The translations under genes were made by a program, and so were the position numbers. 64,000 nt of DNA from Paraspadella gotoi (lineage: Eukaryota; Chaetognatha). The notes below the pieces were generated by a model that saw nothing but the letters and a program-made list of their open reading frames with translations, searched no databases and was not told where the DNA came from. This document shows, in pieces, positions 1 through 11,289 of the stretch. Positions within the stretch are counted from its first letter, which is position 1. Every line of letters begins with the position of its first letter. The DNA is taken from contig CM119263.1 of NCBI GenBank assembly GCA_051294375.1, positions 20,916,695 through 20,980,694 of the forward strand. Reading direction: 5' to 3'.

Positions 1-1500
1 CAATAAGGCTAAACTTTAATTCTTAATTTTCTTCCCCAGTACTTTCCCTAACCCTAACCCAAGCTTCCTGTCCTTTTCTAAGCCTGTCCAAATTGCAATA
101 TCATAATACTTAATCATGGCAACCTAGCCAAATGATAATTTTGTTGTAAGCGAGCTTAGAAAGGCTTGTACTAGGGATATTAAGATTTGAGGCTTGCAAA
201 TGAATAAGAGGCCTAGACTAGGGTTTTGGTTGGGAGAGAGGTTTTGGGTTAAGGTTGAGTGGGAGGCTTGCTCGCCACAAAGGACAAGGCACCTTTTATC
301 TAATTTGGCAAACCTTTAAAGGCAACATCTTGGCTTAAGGATTAAATATTTAAAATCCTTTAGAGAATTCTATTTATATAACCGAATCATACTTTCTTAT
401 ACAATCTTATTAGAATTTGTAGAGTAATTTGGTCAGGGACGATTTGGCTTAAAAAAACTAATAATTTCTAATTTGAAGTCTTTCTTAATAATAATTTTTT
501 AACCTTATTTAAAAACCACAACAAAAAATTTAGTAATAAGGTTATTAATAACTTTATTTTGATTAATTTAAGTATGCTGGCTGAATAACAGCTCATTTTT
601 TTTCAAAAATACTAATTTTTTAAAACCGGAAGTGGTACGACGCAAAAACTGGCGTGGAAAATCCATCAAGAGCATTCAGGGAAATTTTTTATTGTGATAT
701 TTGTTTTCTCCACTAAATTTGGCACAAGAAACTTTGCAGGTATCAGGAACTTTCAAAAATGCATGGTATTTCTGGGAGCTCTAAGGCTTAAACCTAAAAT
801 TGTAGCTTTGTACAATAAAAAATATAAATTTGGAATTTAATAAAAAATATTTTCGAATGTAAAAATAAAATAATAGTTTATATACATATTTAGGTAGGAT
901 CAACTAAATTTTTTTCCGATAATTATTAAATTTTTGTTTCCGCTACAATAAGAGATAGGAATTTTTTCGCCATTTTCCCGTGCAAAGAAAAATTAATGAC
1001 TATCACCATTCAAATTCCTTTAATGATAGACCCTTAAGCTTATGATATCATTTTTATCACTGGGTCCCCTTAGTACTACGCGTAGTACAAATCCTTGTTG
1101 GATCAAAATAAGTTCGATTTTAAGCGAAAGTTGATCGGTTTGAAGCTCGATTTTCGCGATCGCTTTTTTGTCATAACTTTTGAACAGATTATCCGATTTT
1201 GATAAAATTTTGTATGAAGATAATATTCAAAATTTCCTATCGATTGGTGCCCAATTCATTGAAAAATACTTAATGGTTTAGAAACGATGCACACCCACAA
1301 TTTAAAGGAAAACATTAATTCGTATTATTTACTGCTAGTTCAGACCCAAAAGTCAACATCTACGACATTCTTTTTCAACTTATTAAGTAAGTATTTTGCA
1401 CTACGAAAATTTATTATGAACGTGATTATGATGGCAGTGTTTTGTTTTAACAATCAAAGAATAAAAAAAATGTTATCAACTCAACTCCTCCAACTTGCTT
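1..1500. other. AT-rich non-coding stretch
   Basis: No supported gene. The sequence is AT-rich with short homopolymer runs. It holds a perfect 16-bp palindrome, GTACTACGCGTAGTAC, at 1073-1088. The central ACTACGCGTAGT recurs inside the LTR element near 53.29 kb, so it may be a chance or repeat-borne motif. Confidence 0.6.
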
Positions 1501-1511
1501 TTACCAACGCA

Positions 1512-1641
<130 letters not shown>

Positions 1642-2334
1642 TCAAGTGTCTCATTCATCCCAATTTTCGTCCTGCTTCATTATTTCCTTTTTCCCCATTC
1701 AACCCTATCAGCCACCGACTCTTTTTAATTTAATTCCGTATCCAATAGCTTATTCATCTTATTCCCTTCCCTCTTTTTCCGCTCCAATGTTTTCTTCTCC
1801 TCATATTTCTCAACATTTATTTTCAATTCTTTTTTATTTCTCTTTACTTTCTTTTCAGCCATTTTCCATTCTTCCTTTCTTACTTCCTTAAATCGCCGTC
1901 GGAGAATCTCTATAATTCACTTTTTGGTCGGTCGGTCTGAATATATATTTTTTTAATAAATTTTAGTATATTTTAATTTTTAGGAATTAAAGCTATGCTA
2001 TATATTATTTAATATCAGTTAATATAGAGTACATAGTGTTTTAGACTTTTTCAGTTTTAGTCATATAATAAATGTAATAATAAAATCAGTGTGGAGTAAC
2101 AAATCGAAATCCCTGTTCCGTTTTTATTCCTTCTTATGATTTTATCTCTGTAATTAATTCTCCTTTTTTGGCATTCTCTCTTTCCTTCTTTTCCTTCCTC
2201 CACTTTCCTTCCTTTTTTTCCTTCCTTTCCTGCCTCCACTATCATTCCTCCAACTTCAGCTCGATTGGTCCGATCCTCGACACCCAATCGCTTCTCCGCA
2301 TGCGATTTTAAGGAGGAATTCTCGTTCGACGTGG

Positions 2335-2640
2335 ATCTCTACATTCATCCATCAAACCATCCATCAGTACATTCATCGATTCATTCATTCCTGCTTGCTT
2401 ACGTTCTACCATTCGTTCATTCAAATATTAACCTATTCATTTCTCCATCCTTCTTATCACCGATTATTTAGTCCTTTTACATTCATCCATCCATTACACT
2501 AAGCAAGAGTCCTTCTGTCCATTCATCCTTTCATCCATGTCACAATCAATCCGACAGTTCCCCAATTCAAACATTCAATCATTCATCCCTTAGTTCCTTC
2601 TACCATCTTTCAATCCATTCATTCATCAATCTTGTCGATC
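2335..2640. repeat. degenerate CATTCATCCATC repeat
   Basis: A tract of about 300 bp built from CATTC and CATCC words with no fixed longer period. The frames across it are low complexity. No gene is seen from here to 3.4 kb. Confidence 0.75.
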
Positions 2641-3407
2641 CTTGTTGGTCACGAGTCAGAATTGGATGCTGCCCAAATTTAAACTGACCTTACCTTCTCC
2701 GCCCCTCACGCAATAAAATCGAGACCCTCGAGTTTTTAAATGAATTAAAAATAGATTTTTATGATCAAAATAAAAAATTTACGGGGGAAAATTAGGCTCA
2801 GTAAGTTTCAAATTCAAAGATAGAGACTATGAGGTCAGGGTCAACAATCCAAAAATGTACTTAGAAATGCTCGTAAGATATGATTCGTATCTATTACGTA
2901 AATAAATATACATAAAATGCCAACAAGCTTGGAATAAAAGTACCAAAGAAAATAAAAAAAGAATACAAAGCAGAACAAAATGATGTAACCGCAATGGAAA
3001 AACAAGTAAACAAGAAAGAAAGAAGACCATTAGGGTCATCGACAATAGTGAAGACCAAATGACCAAGAGTCCAGGTCGTTGACATTTCCTCCTCCTTTTT
3101 TGTCATTTTCTCATTTTCGGACGAAGAATATTTTCAATAAAACATCGAATCTTCTGCAGTCGATATTTGATACCAGACTTAGAATTGTCTTCTTGGGTAG
3201 GAGGGAGAGGGAGATAGGGATAGATCATAGAGAGATCGAGATGGAGACCGAAAACAGCGTCAAGCGTGACCATTCTTCCATTGTTCCCCCTCATATTAAA
3301 AACAATAACGGGGTGCAATAATCATAAAAAAGAGAATATGAACGGAAACAAATATTGGTAGTAATTCATTCTGGGGACAAAGGTCGAGGAATGACGTTTT
3401 TAATGAT

Positions 3408-3408
<1 letters not shown>

Positions 3409-3483
<75 letters not shown>
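3409..3483. repeat. (GA)n microsatellite
   Basis: An uninterrupted GA tract of about 75 bp. The surrounding 2.7-3.8 kb is AT-rich with no supported gene. Confidence 0.97.
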
Positions 3484-3488
<5 letters not shown>

Positions 3489-3922
3489 GAAATTGATTTC
3501 TTTCCTTCGTCTTCAGATCGTTCAAATAGTTCAGAATATCCCTACCTAAATCCTCACTCTTGTCCTTTCCCCAATTTATTGTTTTTTTAACTTAATGCAC
3601 CTTATTTTTGACGACAAAAGGTAAGTGACGAAACAAATTTAATAAGGATTTGTCTTTTCATTTTTTATTTGAAATCATTGTGTCGACGATGACCGTTAAT
3701 AACTTTTTTTCAACTTATGCACTCAACGCAACCTCAATAATTAAATATGTATTGTAATTTCTCAGTGTTTAAGTGCAATAAATCGAGTTAGTTTAAACAT
3801 TACTTTATTAATTCCTTACTGAAAAAAGGTTCCCAGGCGCCAACTGAGAGCGCGGAGAGAAATTTTCTCGCTACACTGCGCTTTTGTTTTGTTTGTGTCA
3901 GTTTTTTTTTAATCCCGTTTTA

Positions 3923-4072
3923 ATCAAATCGAGCTCATTTCAGCCGGCGCCCTCTATAGGCGCTCTTTTCTCGGCTGGCGCCCCCTTTTCGCCATTTCTT
4001 GATACGAACGCCATTAATACTTTCTTCAACGCTGCAACGTTCATTTCGCCGCGCGGATGCCATCTAGAATGA
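3923..4072. CDS. candidate terminal exon, strand uncertain
   Basis: This GC-rich island reads as protein on both strands. On plus, a TTTCAG acceptor just before the first codon gives an open frame starting PAPSIGALFSAG and ending CHLE with a stop at 4070-4072. On minus, a TTGCAG acceptor precedes a frame with the motif ALKKVLMAFVSRNGEKGAP that ends in a stop near 3943. The composition contrasts sharply with the AT-rich surroundings, as for the exons of the gene at 17.8-19.8 kb. I recognise no family. The neighbouring candidate at 4066-4170 on minus makes the minus reading slightly more attractive, but no splice could be found that joins the two in frame. Confidence 0.3.
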
Positions 4073-4172
4073 CGCTGCAGCGACAGCACCCGACGCTCCG
4101 GCGCCGCCCTGGGCGTCAAGAGCTGGCTTCGTTACCAGGACGGTGAACGACTGGCGTTTCCCGGAGCAGCTG
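4064..4172 (-). CDS. candidate C-terminal exon, Ala/Gly-rich end
   Basis: On the minus strand a pyrimidine-rich tract ending GATGTCTCCAG precedes an open frame of about 35 codons. It contains CSGKRQSFTVLVTKPA and ends in an Ala/Gly-rich tail, AGASGAVAAASF, with a TAG at 4064-4066. The GC content and codon use resemble the exons of the verified gene at 17.8-19.8 kb. The upstream part of any gene would run into the N gap at 4347-4713, so it cannot be completed here. No family is recognised. Confidence 0.3.
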
Positions 4173-4346
4173 GAGACATCGAACGGCGAAAGAAAGAAAG
4201 ACGATGCGACACCTGGCGGTCGGGTCAAGGAGCGACAGTGAACGGTGAGCGAAAACAAAAGACGTTGAATGGAGTTCGTCAGTGGAAAGAGTAGAAAGAG
4301 AGAAAGGGTGGGAGACAGAGAAAATAAAAGAGAGAGAGAGAGAGAG

Positions 4347-4713
4347 NNNNNNNNNNNNNNNNNNNNNNNNNNNNNNNNNNNNNNNNNNNNNNNNNNNNNN
4401 NNNNNNNNNNNNNNNNNNNNNNNNNNNNNNNNNNNNNNNNNNNNNNNNNNNNNNNNNNNNNNNNNNNNNNNNNNNNNNNNNNNNNNNNNNNNNNNNNNNN
4501 NNNNNNNNNNNNNNNNNNNNNNNNNNNNNNNNNNNNNNNNNNNNNNNNNNNNNNNNNNNNNNNNNNNNNNNNNNNNNNNNNNNNNNNNNNNNNNNNNNNN
4601 NNNNNNNNNNNNNNNNNNNNNNNNNNNNNNNNNNNNNNNNNNNNNNNNNNNNNNNNNNNNNNNNNNNNNNNNNNNNNNNNNNNNNNNNNNNNNNNNNNNN
4701 NNNNNNNNNNNNN
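4347..4713. other. assembly gap (N) within a (GA)n tract
   Basis: 367 Ns. The left edge is (GA)n and the right edge is CATTC followed by CT, so the gap probably hides a longer simple repeat. Long open frames crossing it have no meaning. Confidence 0.98.
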
Positions 4714-4944
4714 CATTCATTCATTCATTCTCTCTCTCTCAACCTCTACCCTCGACATCAAGTATTCGGTTGAAATTTGATCGATTTGTCGAAAATAAAA
4801 GACAATTAATGGAGGCCTTTAGGTCTGAGCCTTTTTCCTCGGCCTCCTCATTGGTTTTTTAAAGAAAAGATAATTAAAACTCGTCGAAGCGAAAGATAAA
4901 AAGTGGGGGAAAAAACAAAAGTCGCCGACGAAATGGGATCCGCT

Positions 4945-4980
<36 letters not shown>

Positions 4981-5309
4981 CGAAACCTGCCTGGCGTTCG
5001 GAGAAACTGGCGATATGAGATTTTGCAATATGGCAAACTGACTGATATGTGTAGTGTGTAGTTTTGTAGTTTATTTACTTGTAATTCTCATATTTTGGTT
5101 TTGTCAAACTTTGAAAATTTAAAACACATCGGATAACGGTCATTTGTCAATAAAGAGTGATTATACAAACATCGATTATTACTTCAGAATTCCTTATCAA
5201 TAGTTTTTATACACATTAATGACAGCTTCTCTGCCGCGATATTGCCAAATATCAACATTTTTTTGTTTCTCTTTGACAAAAGTCTTTCTTAACAAAAAGA
5301 CTTTAACAG

Positions 5310-5530
5310 GGAGTCCATTTCCATTTCGTCTATCCATTTTCCATTTTTATTTCTGAGACCCATTTTTCATATCCATTTCGTCCATCCATTTTCCATTTTT
5401 ATTTCTGAGACTCATTTTTCATTTCCATTTTGTCGATCCATTTTCCATTTCCATTTCTAAGACCCGTTTTTCATTTCCATTTTGTCCATCCATTTTCCAT
5501 TTCCATTTCTGAGACCCATATTCCATTTCA
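5310..5530. repeat. about 54-bp tandem minisatellite, four units
   Basis: Four successive units share the order TCCATTT...GTC.ATCCATTTTCCATTT...ATTTCT.AGAC.C. Later units differ by a few substitutions. The pyrimidine-rich open frame across it is not a gene. Confidence 0.8.
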
Positions 5531-5879
5531 AGGGTCCGCCCAATTTTTTCGACGACATCCATTTTTTATAAAACTACATCCCTGGTCTCTCGTCAAAACC
5601 TTTATCCTCTTCATCTTCATCTTCTACTTTTTTCGTTCAACTTTCCTTTCTTTCGATGACACCCGAATTTTCATATCAATTTTTGGAGAGAAAACATGTT
5701 GGAGCGTAATTCTCGTCAACGGACATTAAAAGACTCTGATTATAATCATTATTTTGTGATACCTTTTGAAATATTTGAATCTTTTTTGATTTAACATTCT
5801 ATCATTTGCATTGTTTTCCAGTCTAAGTATCGTGCCATTATTAATATATGGGCAAGTGCATGAATACCAAATCTAATCG

Positions 5880-6800
5880 ATGGTGTCGCTCCTTTCGTAT
5901 TGTGTTCTCGATCTCGCAGATCCACATATTAAGGTAGCCGTGGACTGTCAGCCGTGCCGCCCGTTGTCGGTCTCTCCGCCGTGGCCAATCAGTTGGGAGT
6001 CCTCCTCAGCGCCGCCAGAGGTCAGCGCCCATCGTCATCGTCCACCGGTGATTCTTCATAAAACCACCCCAACAGTGGTGCATCGTCCTATCTGCATTTC
6101 TATGTAGAGAACCCTGTCGGTTGACAATCTGCGCTCTTTTCTTCTGGAGTTTTGCGTCATCGCCCATTGGTCTATCGTGTTGATCCTGACGTACTGTGGA
6201 TTGGCGATTGACCTTTTTATTTCGTCAGCAGTTGGCTGTTTATGACAGCACCTTTTTGGGTTCAGCCCTACTGTTGAAGTTGTGTTTGTTCCTTTCAAAA
6301 TATATTCTTCCTGAGGACTTCTGCCGAATCTTGCCTTGTTGGAGAAGTTGTGCCTACGTTTTGGACATTGTTGGGTTTTTGCGAAGCGATCTTGTGCAGT
6401 TCCTCGCATTCGCGTTGTTAAAGACGGCAAACGTTCGTGGAGCCCAATTAGCTTTGTCATGTGACACTCTTGACGACCTGGCTACAGATTCAACTGAAGT
6501 CCCTGCTTTAGAGTCGGAGGGAGCTTGCTCGGCTACCTCCCTTCATGTGGCACGATCCATCGGGCTGATTGTAAAGTCCGCCCTCTACATTCGGCACGGT
6601 GCTTAGCCCTATACCACTAAAATCGCGGTACCCCAAGAACATTTCTCTCCAAAGACTCTGGGTGTAGTCCTTGTGTGCGATTTCACCAACTTCCAAAGTG
6701 ACGTAACAAGGGGGTCGGCTTTGAAACGGCTCCTGGCGGACCAGAGCGACGGGATTTTAAGCCACCTGGATGAACCTCAGAGTGATTGGTGTTCCTTTTT
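5880..6800. other. unassigned balanced-GC segment with opposed ORFs
   Basis: This 0.9-kb segment has more even base composition than its surroundings and open frames of over 130 codons on both strands: plus 6196-6606 and minus 6056-6460, with another minus frame at 6508-6696. The minus frames have the more protein-like composition, with segments such as NPQYVRINTIDQW and LWREMFLGYRDFSGIG. Neither shows a domain I recognise. A decayed mobile-element ORF is my best guess; a diverged host gene is possible. Confidence 0.3.
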
Positions 6801-7534
6801 TTTTTATTGGACTCTCTCTTCGATGCAAGATGTTATAGTTTGGTATTCATGCACCGCTGCCCTGTGTGACTGTTTTTAACAAATATAAACTTTTTATCAG
6901 CGTTTTTATAAACATTTATTCAACTCGCAATTTCTACAATTCTTAACTTTTTATCATCAATCGTGAACTTCGTCTTGCAAAAACAAACAAAAATTTCGTT
7001 ATTTAATAACAACAAAAATACAAATCATTGTTGTAAATAACGAAATTTTCGTTTTCTCGCCGAATACATCACAAAAACAACAAAAGAAAGGATTAATACA
7101 AAGTCGCATCATTTTTATAAGAAATAATTATGACCAAAATAATTCATTATTTTGCATCTGACTTTGAACAGGCTATTCCGATGGTGGGTTAAGGTCTCCA
7201 TCCCTCTTAGGCTCTTATAAAATAATAACAGTGCATGCTTGCAAATAAGACTCTCTTACAGTCTAATTTATTAACTCCCAGAGTGCTTGGCTTTGAATTA
7301 TAAGTTCAACTGTTCTAAAAACTGTTCTAAAAAACTTCTTAAAAAGAGAACTCTCTAAGTAATAAACTCCATTTATTAGTTTCAACGTTGTTAAGAAACC
7401 CACATTTATCTCAACTTCAACCCAAAGCATAAAAAGAGTTTATTAAACCCACTTTTTACCTCAGCCTTTTCCCCACCTCTCACTATCTTCCTTAATTCAA
7501 TATTCCACCCACTTTCCTTTTTTTCACCTTTCAC

Positions 7535-7626
7535 CTTGACAACGGAGGCGATGAAAGACCAGATGCTTTCCCTCTCCCGCATCTCCCAACTTCTTCCTGT
7601 CGCGCTGACGGTTTTTCCTTTCGGAT
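7535..7626 (-). CDS. candidate internal exon (30 codons)
   Basis: On the minus strand an AG acceptor at 7627-7628 and a GTGAAA donor at 7534-7529 bound a 92-bp open segment. It reads GKTVSATGRSWEMRERES and then IWSFIASVVK. It is GC-rich against an AT-rich background. No flanking exon could be joined to it, and the acceptor lacks a strong pyrimidine tract. Low confidence. Confidence 0.22.
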
Positions 7627-8035
7627 CTTAATAACGATAAATTCCGTGTTTACAAACAAGGATATATTTGGACGGTTGACTATAGGTTACATTTTTACAT
7701 TTATAATCCGTAATTTCACATTGTCTGGTCAATGACCCAGAAAGAAATTTATCAAATAATCGAATAAGTTGCACTATGGTTGTTACGAAAAATAAACACA
7801 ATAATTTACTTACAAAGATCAACTAAAAAGTTGATACTTTAAGTAAAAAATATAATTTGTTTTTTCTCTCTCTTTTTATCCTGATTTTACGTTTTGGCTC
7901 TTCCTTTTTCTCAGCTCTTTCCTTCTGTCTCTTTCCCCTCGAAACCGCGGTGGCCATAACTGACTGTTAAGGAGAGTCGAGAGTGCACTTAAGGTATTTT
8001 TTTTATCTTCGGCCTGACTGTGGGAATAAAAGTGA

Positions 8036-8075
8036 CCGAGAGAGAGAGAGAGAAAAAGAGAGAGAGAGAGATGAT
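8036..8075. repeat. (GA)n microsatellite, interrupted
   Basis: GA units with an AAAAAG interruption. The flanks from 7.65 to 8.45 kb are otherwise unassigned. Confidence 0.9.
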
Positions 8076-8487
8076 TCGCGCGAAGGAGTCTTGGTCAATA
8101 CTACTAAAACTAGAACAAGCTAAGTATATTTATAACTAAGGAAGAGGATCGGCGACGTGGGTAAAATTTACAGTTCCAATGATTCTGCAAGCTGATTGGT
8201 CGATTCCGATTGCATGCTTGACCAATCAGGATTCGGCGATTACATTTCCGTGGAGATCGCCCGAGTCTCCGATCCGATTTGCTTTTGGTGGCTTGATACT
8301 CCTGCGGTGTTATAAAATTAAAGGAAAAAAACATTTCATACCAGGAGATCCACGGAAACTGACACCAAAGAAAACGTTGTCGGATCTGTACTCTTGGTCA
8401 AATTTTTATAGAGATAGAAAAAACCTGTTAGTTTTATGAATTGAGCACCCACTTTTTTTTAGCTTTTTATAATTTCTGCATCCCAAA

Positions 8488-8655
8488 AATTATGTTGCAG
8501 CGACTTGCTAGTTTCTCTTGAAGGCGAAATCAAGAAGCAAGAAAACATTGCACATTCGAATTATTGTTAGACCAACATTTTTTAACTCTTTCTGTTTTCT
8601 TGCTTCTTGATTTCGCCTTCATGAGAAACTAGCAAGTCGCTGCAACATAATTTTA
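8488..8655. mobile_element. foldback element with about 62-bp inverted arms
   Basis: The left arm (about 8488-8549) and right arm (about 8592-8655) are nearly exact reverse complements around a loop of about 42 bp. The outer words are AAATTATGTTGCAGCG and CGCTGCAACATAATTT; the inner words are AAGAAGCAAGAAAACA and TGTTTTCTTGCTTCTT. It has no coding capacity. The size and structure fit a non-autonomous foldback or MITE-like element, or a young hairpin made by inverted duplication. Confidence 0.8.
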
Positions 8656-8925
8656 GGCAACCAGAACTTTTTCTTGCTGCGGTGGTTATATAGTATAGTT
8701 ATATAGCCATGAGATGATGCTACCCATTAAAAATAACACAACTTGTGATATTATTTATTATACAGTCAATGAAAATTTTATTCAAAGTTGTTACAGAGCT
8801 GCCTCTGCTTACAATCCTCGCATTCAGATAAAAAACTAGTTTTCTCCAGTAATGTTCAGTTACTATTAAACAAAATAAATTAGAGATGAAACGAAAAATT
8901 CGTTGTAATAGCAATTCTATTTTTA

Positions 8926-8975
8926 TTATGTACATGTTTCGACTCTTAGTTTTGTGCGAGTCTTCATCCAGCAAG
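8926..8975 (-). ncRNA. hammerhead-like ribozyme core
   Basis: On the minus strand the order is CTGGATGA, then AGACTC, a loop, GAGTC, then GAAACATGTAC. The GACTC/GAGTC arms form stem II, between a near-consensus CTGATGA box (one extra G) and the GAAAC box. The same layout with a different stem II sequence occurs on plus at 22851-22882. Such motifs are known in the terminal repeats of Penelope-like elements. The cleavage-site strand and stems I/III were not resolved, so activity is not claimed. Confidence 0.45.
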
Positions 8976-8999
8976 TGAATTCAATAGACCAAAATTTTA

Positions 9000-9135
9000 A
9001 ACATTAGTTTGAGAGAGAGAAGAGAAAGAGAGAGAGAGAGAGTTTCCAACAAAGAATTGAGCAAGGATAGTGGTCAGATGTGAGGACAGGTGAAAGTAGG
9101 GAAAGAGAGAGTAAATGATTTTGAAATTGGTGAAA

Positions 9136-9190
<55 letters not shown>
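9000..9190. repeat. (GA)n tracts
   Basis: Two GA tracts, about 9011-9042 and 9138-9190, separated by unique sequence. They create a short Arg-Glu open frame that is not a gene. From 9.2 to 10.8 kb the sequence is AT-rich and I see no gene. Confidence 0.9.
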
Positions 9191-10889
9191 CACCACAGGG
9201 ATCAATACATTAGGTAGATACCTCACCCGAGAGCTAATATCATATATATTTTTTATATATTTTTATGCGGTCCCTGGAGGATGATATCAATATTCACTTT
9301 GCAAAAAACCGTTTTTAAATTCCTACAATGATTTCAGAGATATAAGTCATAAACGTCAGCCTTGAAAGGCAAAATTTGTCAGAATAAAATTTTCGAGTTT
9401 CTTCTTAGATTTCTGACGAGCTAGTACAAACTATTTAAAAAAAAGAGGAAACGTTTCACTGATTTCTTCCATCATAATCCATAAATGAGTAAGACAATTG
9501 GGTACACCTGATAGTCATAAGTCTCAAGAGGGCAGAAAATTTTCTTTAGGTTTTATTTTGAAATTTAGGTATTGTACCAATAGGATAAATTGAGATACTC
9601 CTGCTCTGCCGAAATTTTTATTTAACAAAGATTTGTACTGGGTAGTTCAAATCTTTAGTTCTCTAACGGTAAAAAAAGTTATTTTCTTGAATAACTTTTG
9701 AAAGAAAAGAGATAGGAACGTGGGCGAGGTATTAAATTTAAGCCCTAATCATGGGACACCTTTCTAAAAAAAGTTTTATTAAATTTTATCCATAAATCTT
9801 TACACAGCCTTTATTTAAATCGGAGTTAAAAGTATAACAGTTTTTTGCATTAAAAATTTCATTGAAGCTATATGAAATTTGTTGTTTTCTTTCTTAAATT
9901 GAAAAAGGAAGGACTAAATTACATTTTGATTACCATTAAATTTTCTCTACTGCATAAAATTGCTTGCATTTTTCAGTTAAAGTAAAAAACAAGCAAAAAT
10001 TTATGTAGTAGCTTGATAAAATGTTTTTTGAATATAAAAAATGATAAATACAAAAATGTTTTCAGCTTAATATAAACAGTTTGGACGTCTACCTTCTTGT
10101 CTGTGGAGAAAAAATCGTCATTTTTTCATTATCTTCAACTGCAAACAAAAAGCTTGACACACTGCTTGTTTATCATAATAAAATTTTAAAAAATTACATA
10201 GCTGGGGACATATTTGACTAAGCAAGACATCATTGTGTTAAATTGTATTGATAATTTTTTTTTTAATAGAAAAAAAGATAATTTATTTTTAGCTTTCTTT
10301 TTATTTCTTTTTAAATAAAAATTTCAGTGAAGAAAAAAAAATTAAAATCTACTCATCTTGAATGTCATTGTTTACTGATTAAAAGGTAAAATTTTTTAAT
10401 TCGCCCTTTTGCCCCCTAGCCCCAAGACATGGAAGTGCCCAAAACTTTTAAAAACATTTTTACTTGATGTGCATACAAGGCGAACCCGCATTCTGAATTT
10501 TTGTATTTTTCCTTTCAAACATATTAAATAAAAATAATTATTTTTCGAGAGTGTTCGACGGTGACATAGCCACTGGTAAGGCTTGTTACAGCTTCACTTC
10601 CGAATGAATTTTTAAACGAGGATATTTTTTCCGTCTATTCGAGACATAACACTAACTATTGATATTACTAGTTTTTTGATTCACACAATCTACTTCGCGT
10701 AATCAGAGAAACGTTTAGCGTGTCAAAAAAATAGGGTAAAAAATGAGTAAAACGTTCTGACAAAATTAAAAATCGATGGAGGAATCTACATTAGGCAATG
10801 TACAACAGTGAAAAATTTTAGAAAAACTAAAACTGTTCTCGGCCTGTTTGGGGACAGGTGATACAGGACTCCTCTCCTCCTCTTTGTAG

Positions 10890-11080
10890 CTGTCGTTTTG
10901 GGCGACGCTCAGCACGAGAAGAGTCGCGCCAAGTTGCTGCAAGCTCGGTTGAGGCATCGGACGTCATTGCCTGCTGAGAGGCCTCCGCCTGACCCGTTGA
11001 GTGAGGACAGGCGAATCACCGTGCGGTTGAGGTGGCGTTGGGTGCTTCACCACAGTTTTGATAAGCGAATCATAGCTTGA
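10890..11080 (+). CDS. candidate terminal exon, basic protein end
   Basis: A strong pyrimidine tract ending CTCTTTGTAG is followed at once by an open frame of about 63 codons that stops at TGA 11078-11080. It contains DAQHEKSRAKLLQARLRHR, then a Pro-rich hinge ERPPPDPLSEDRR, then ITVRLRWRWVLHHSFDKRI. The block is GC-rich, unlike its neighbours. The ITVRLR...FDK ending is loosely like a short beta-rich segment seen near the ends of several uncharacterised invertebrate proteins, but I cannot name a family. No upstream exon was found. Confidence 0.38.
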
Positions 11081-11289
11081 GGGAGATCGAATCGTCCTCC
11101 ATCACGGTTCAAAGAGGGTTCGAGTGCCTTGATGTAAATTGCCTCTCTAATACCTCTTGAGAACCAGTTTTGGTCATGGGACAATGTCTACAAAATAAAT
11201 TTAAATTGCCCCATAATATAAATTAGGCCAAAATACGGATTAGTTAAAACCATCTCCAGCTATTTCTAATCATATAAGAGTAACATTTT

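Noticed and set aside
4064-4862. Frames of about 200 codons across the N gap
   Set aside because: Most of their length is unknown sequence, so they carry no coding evidence.
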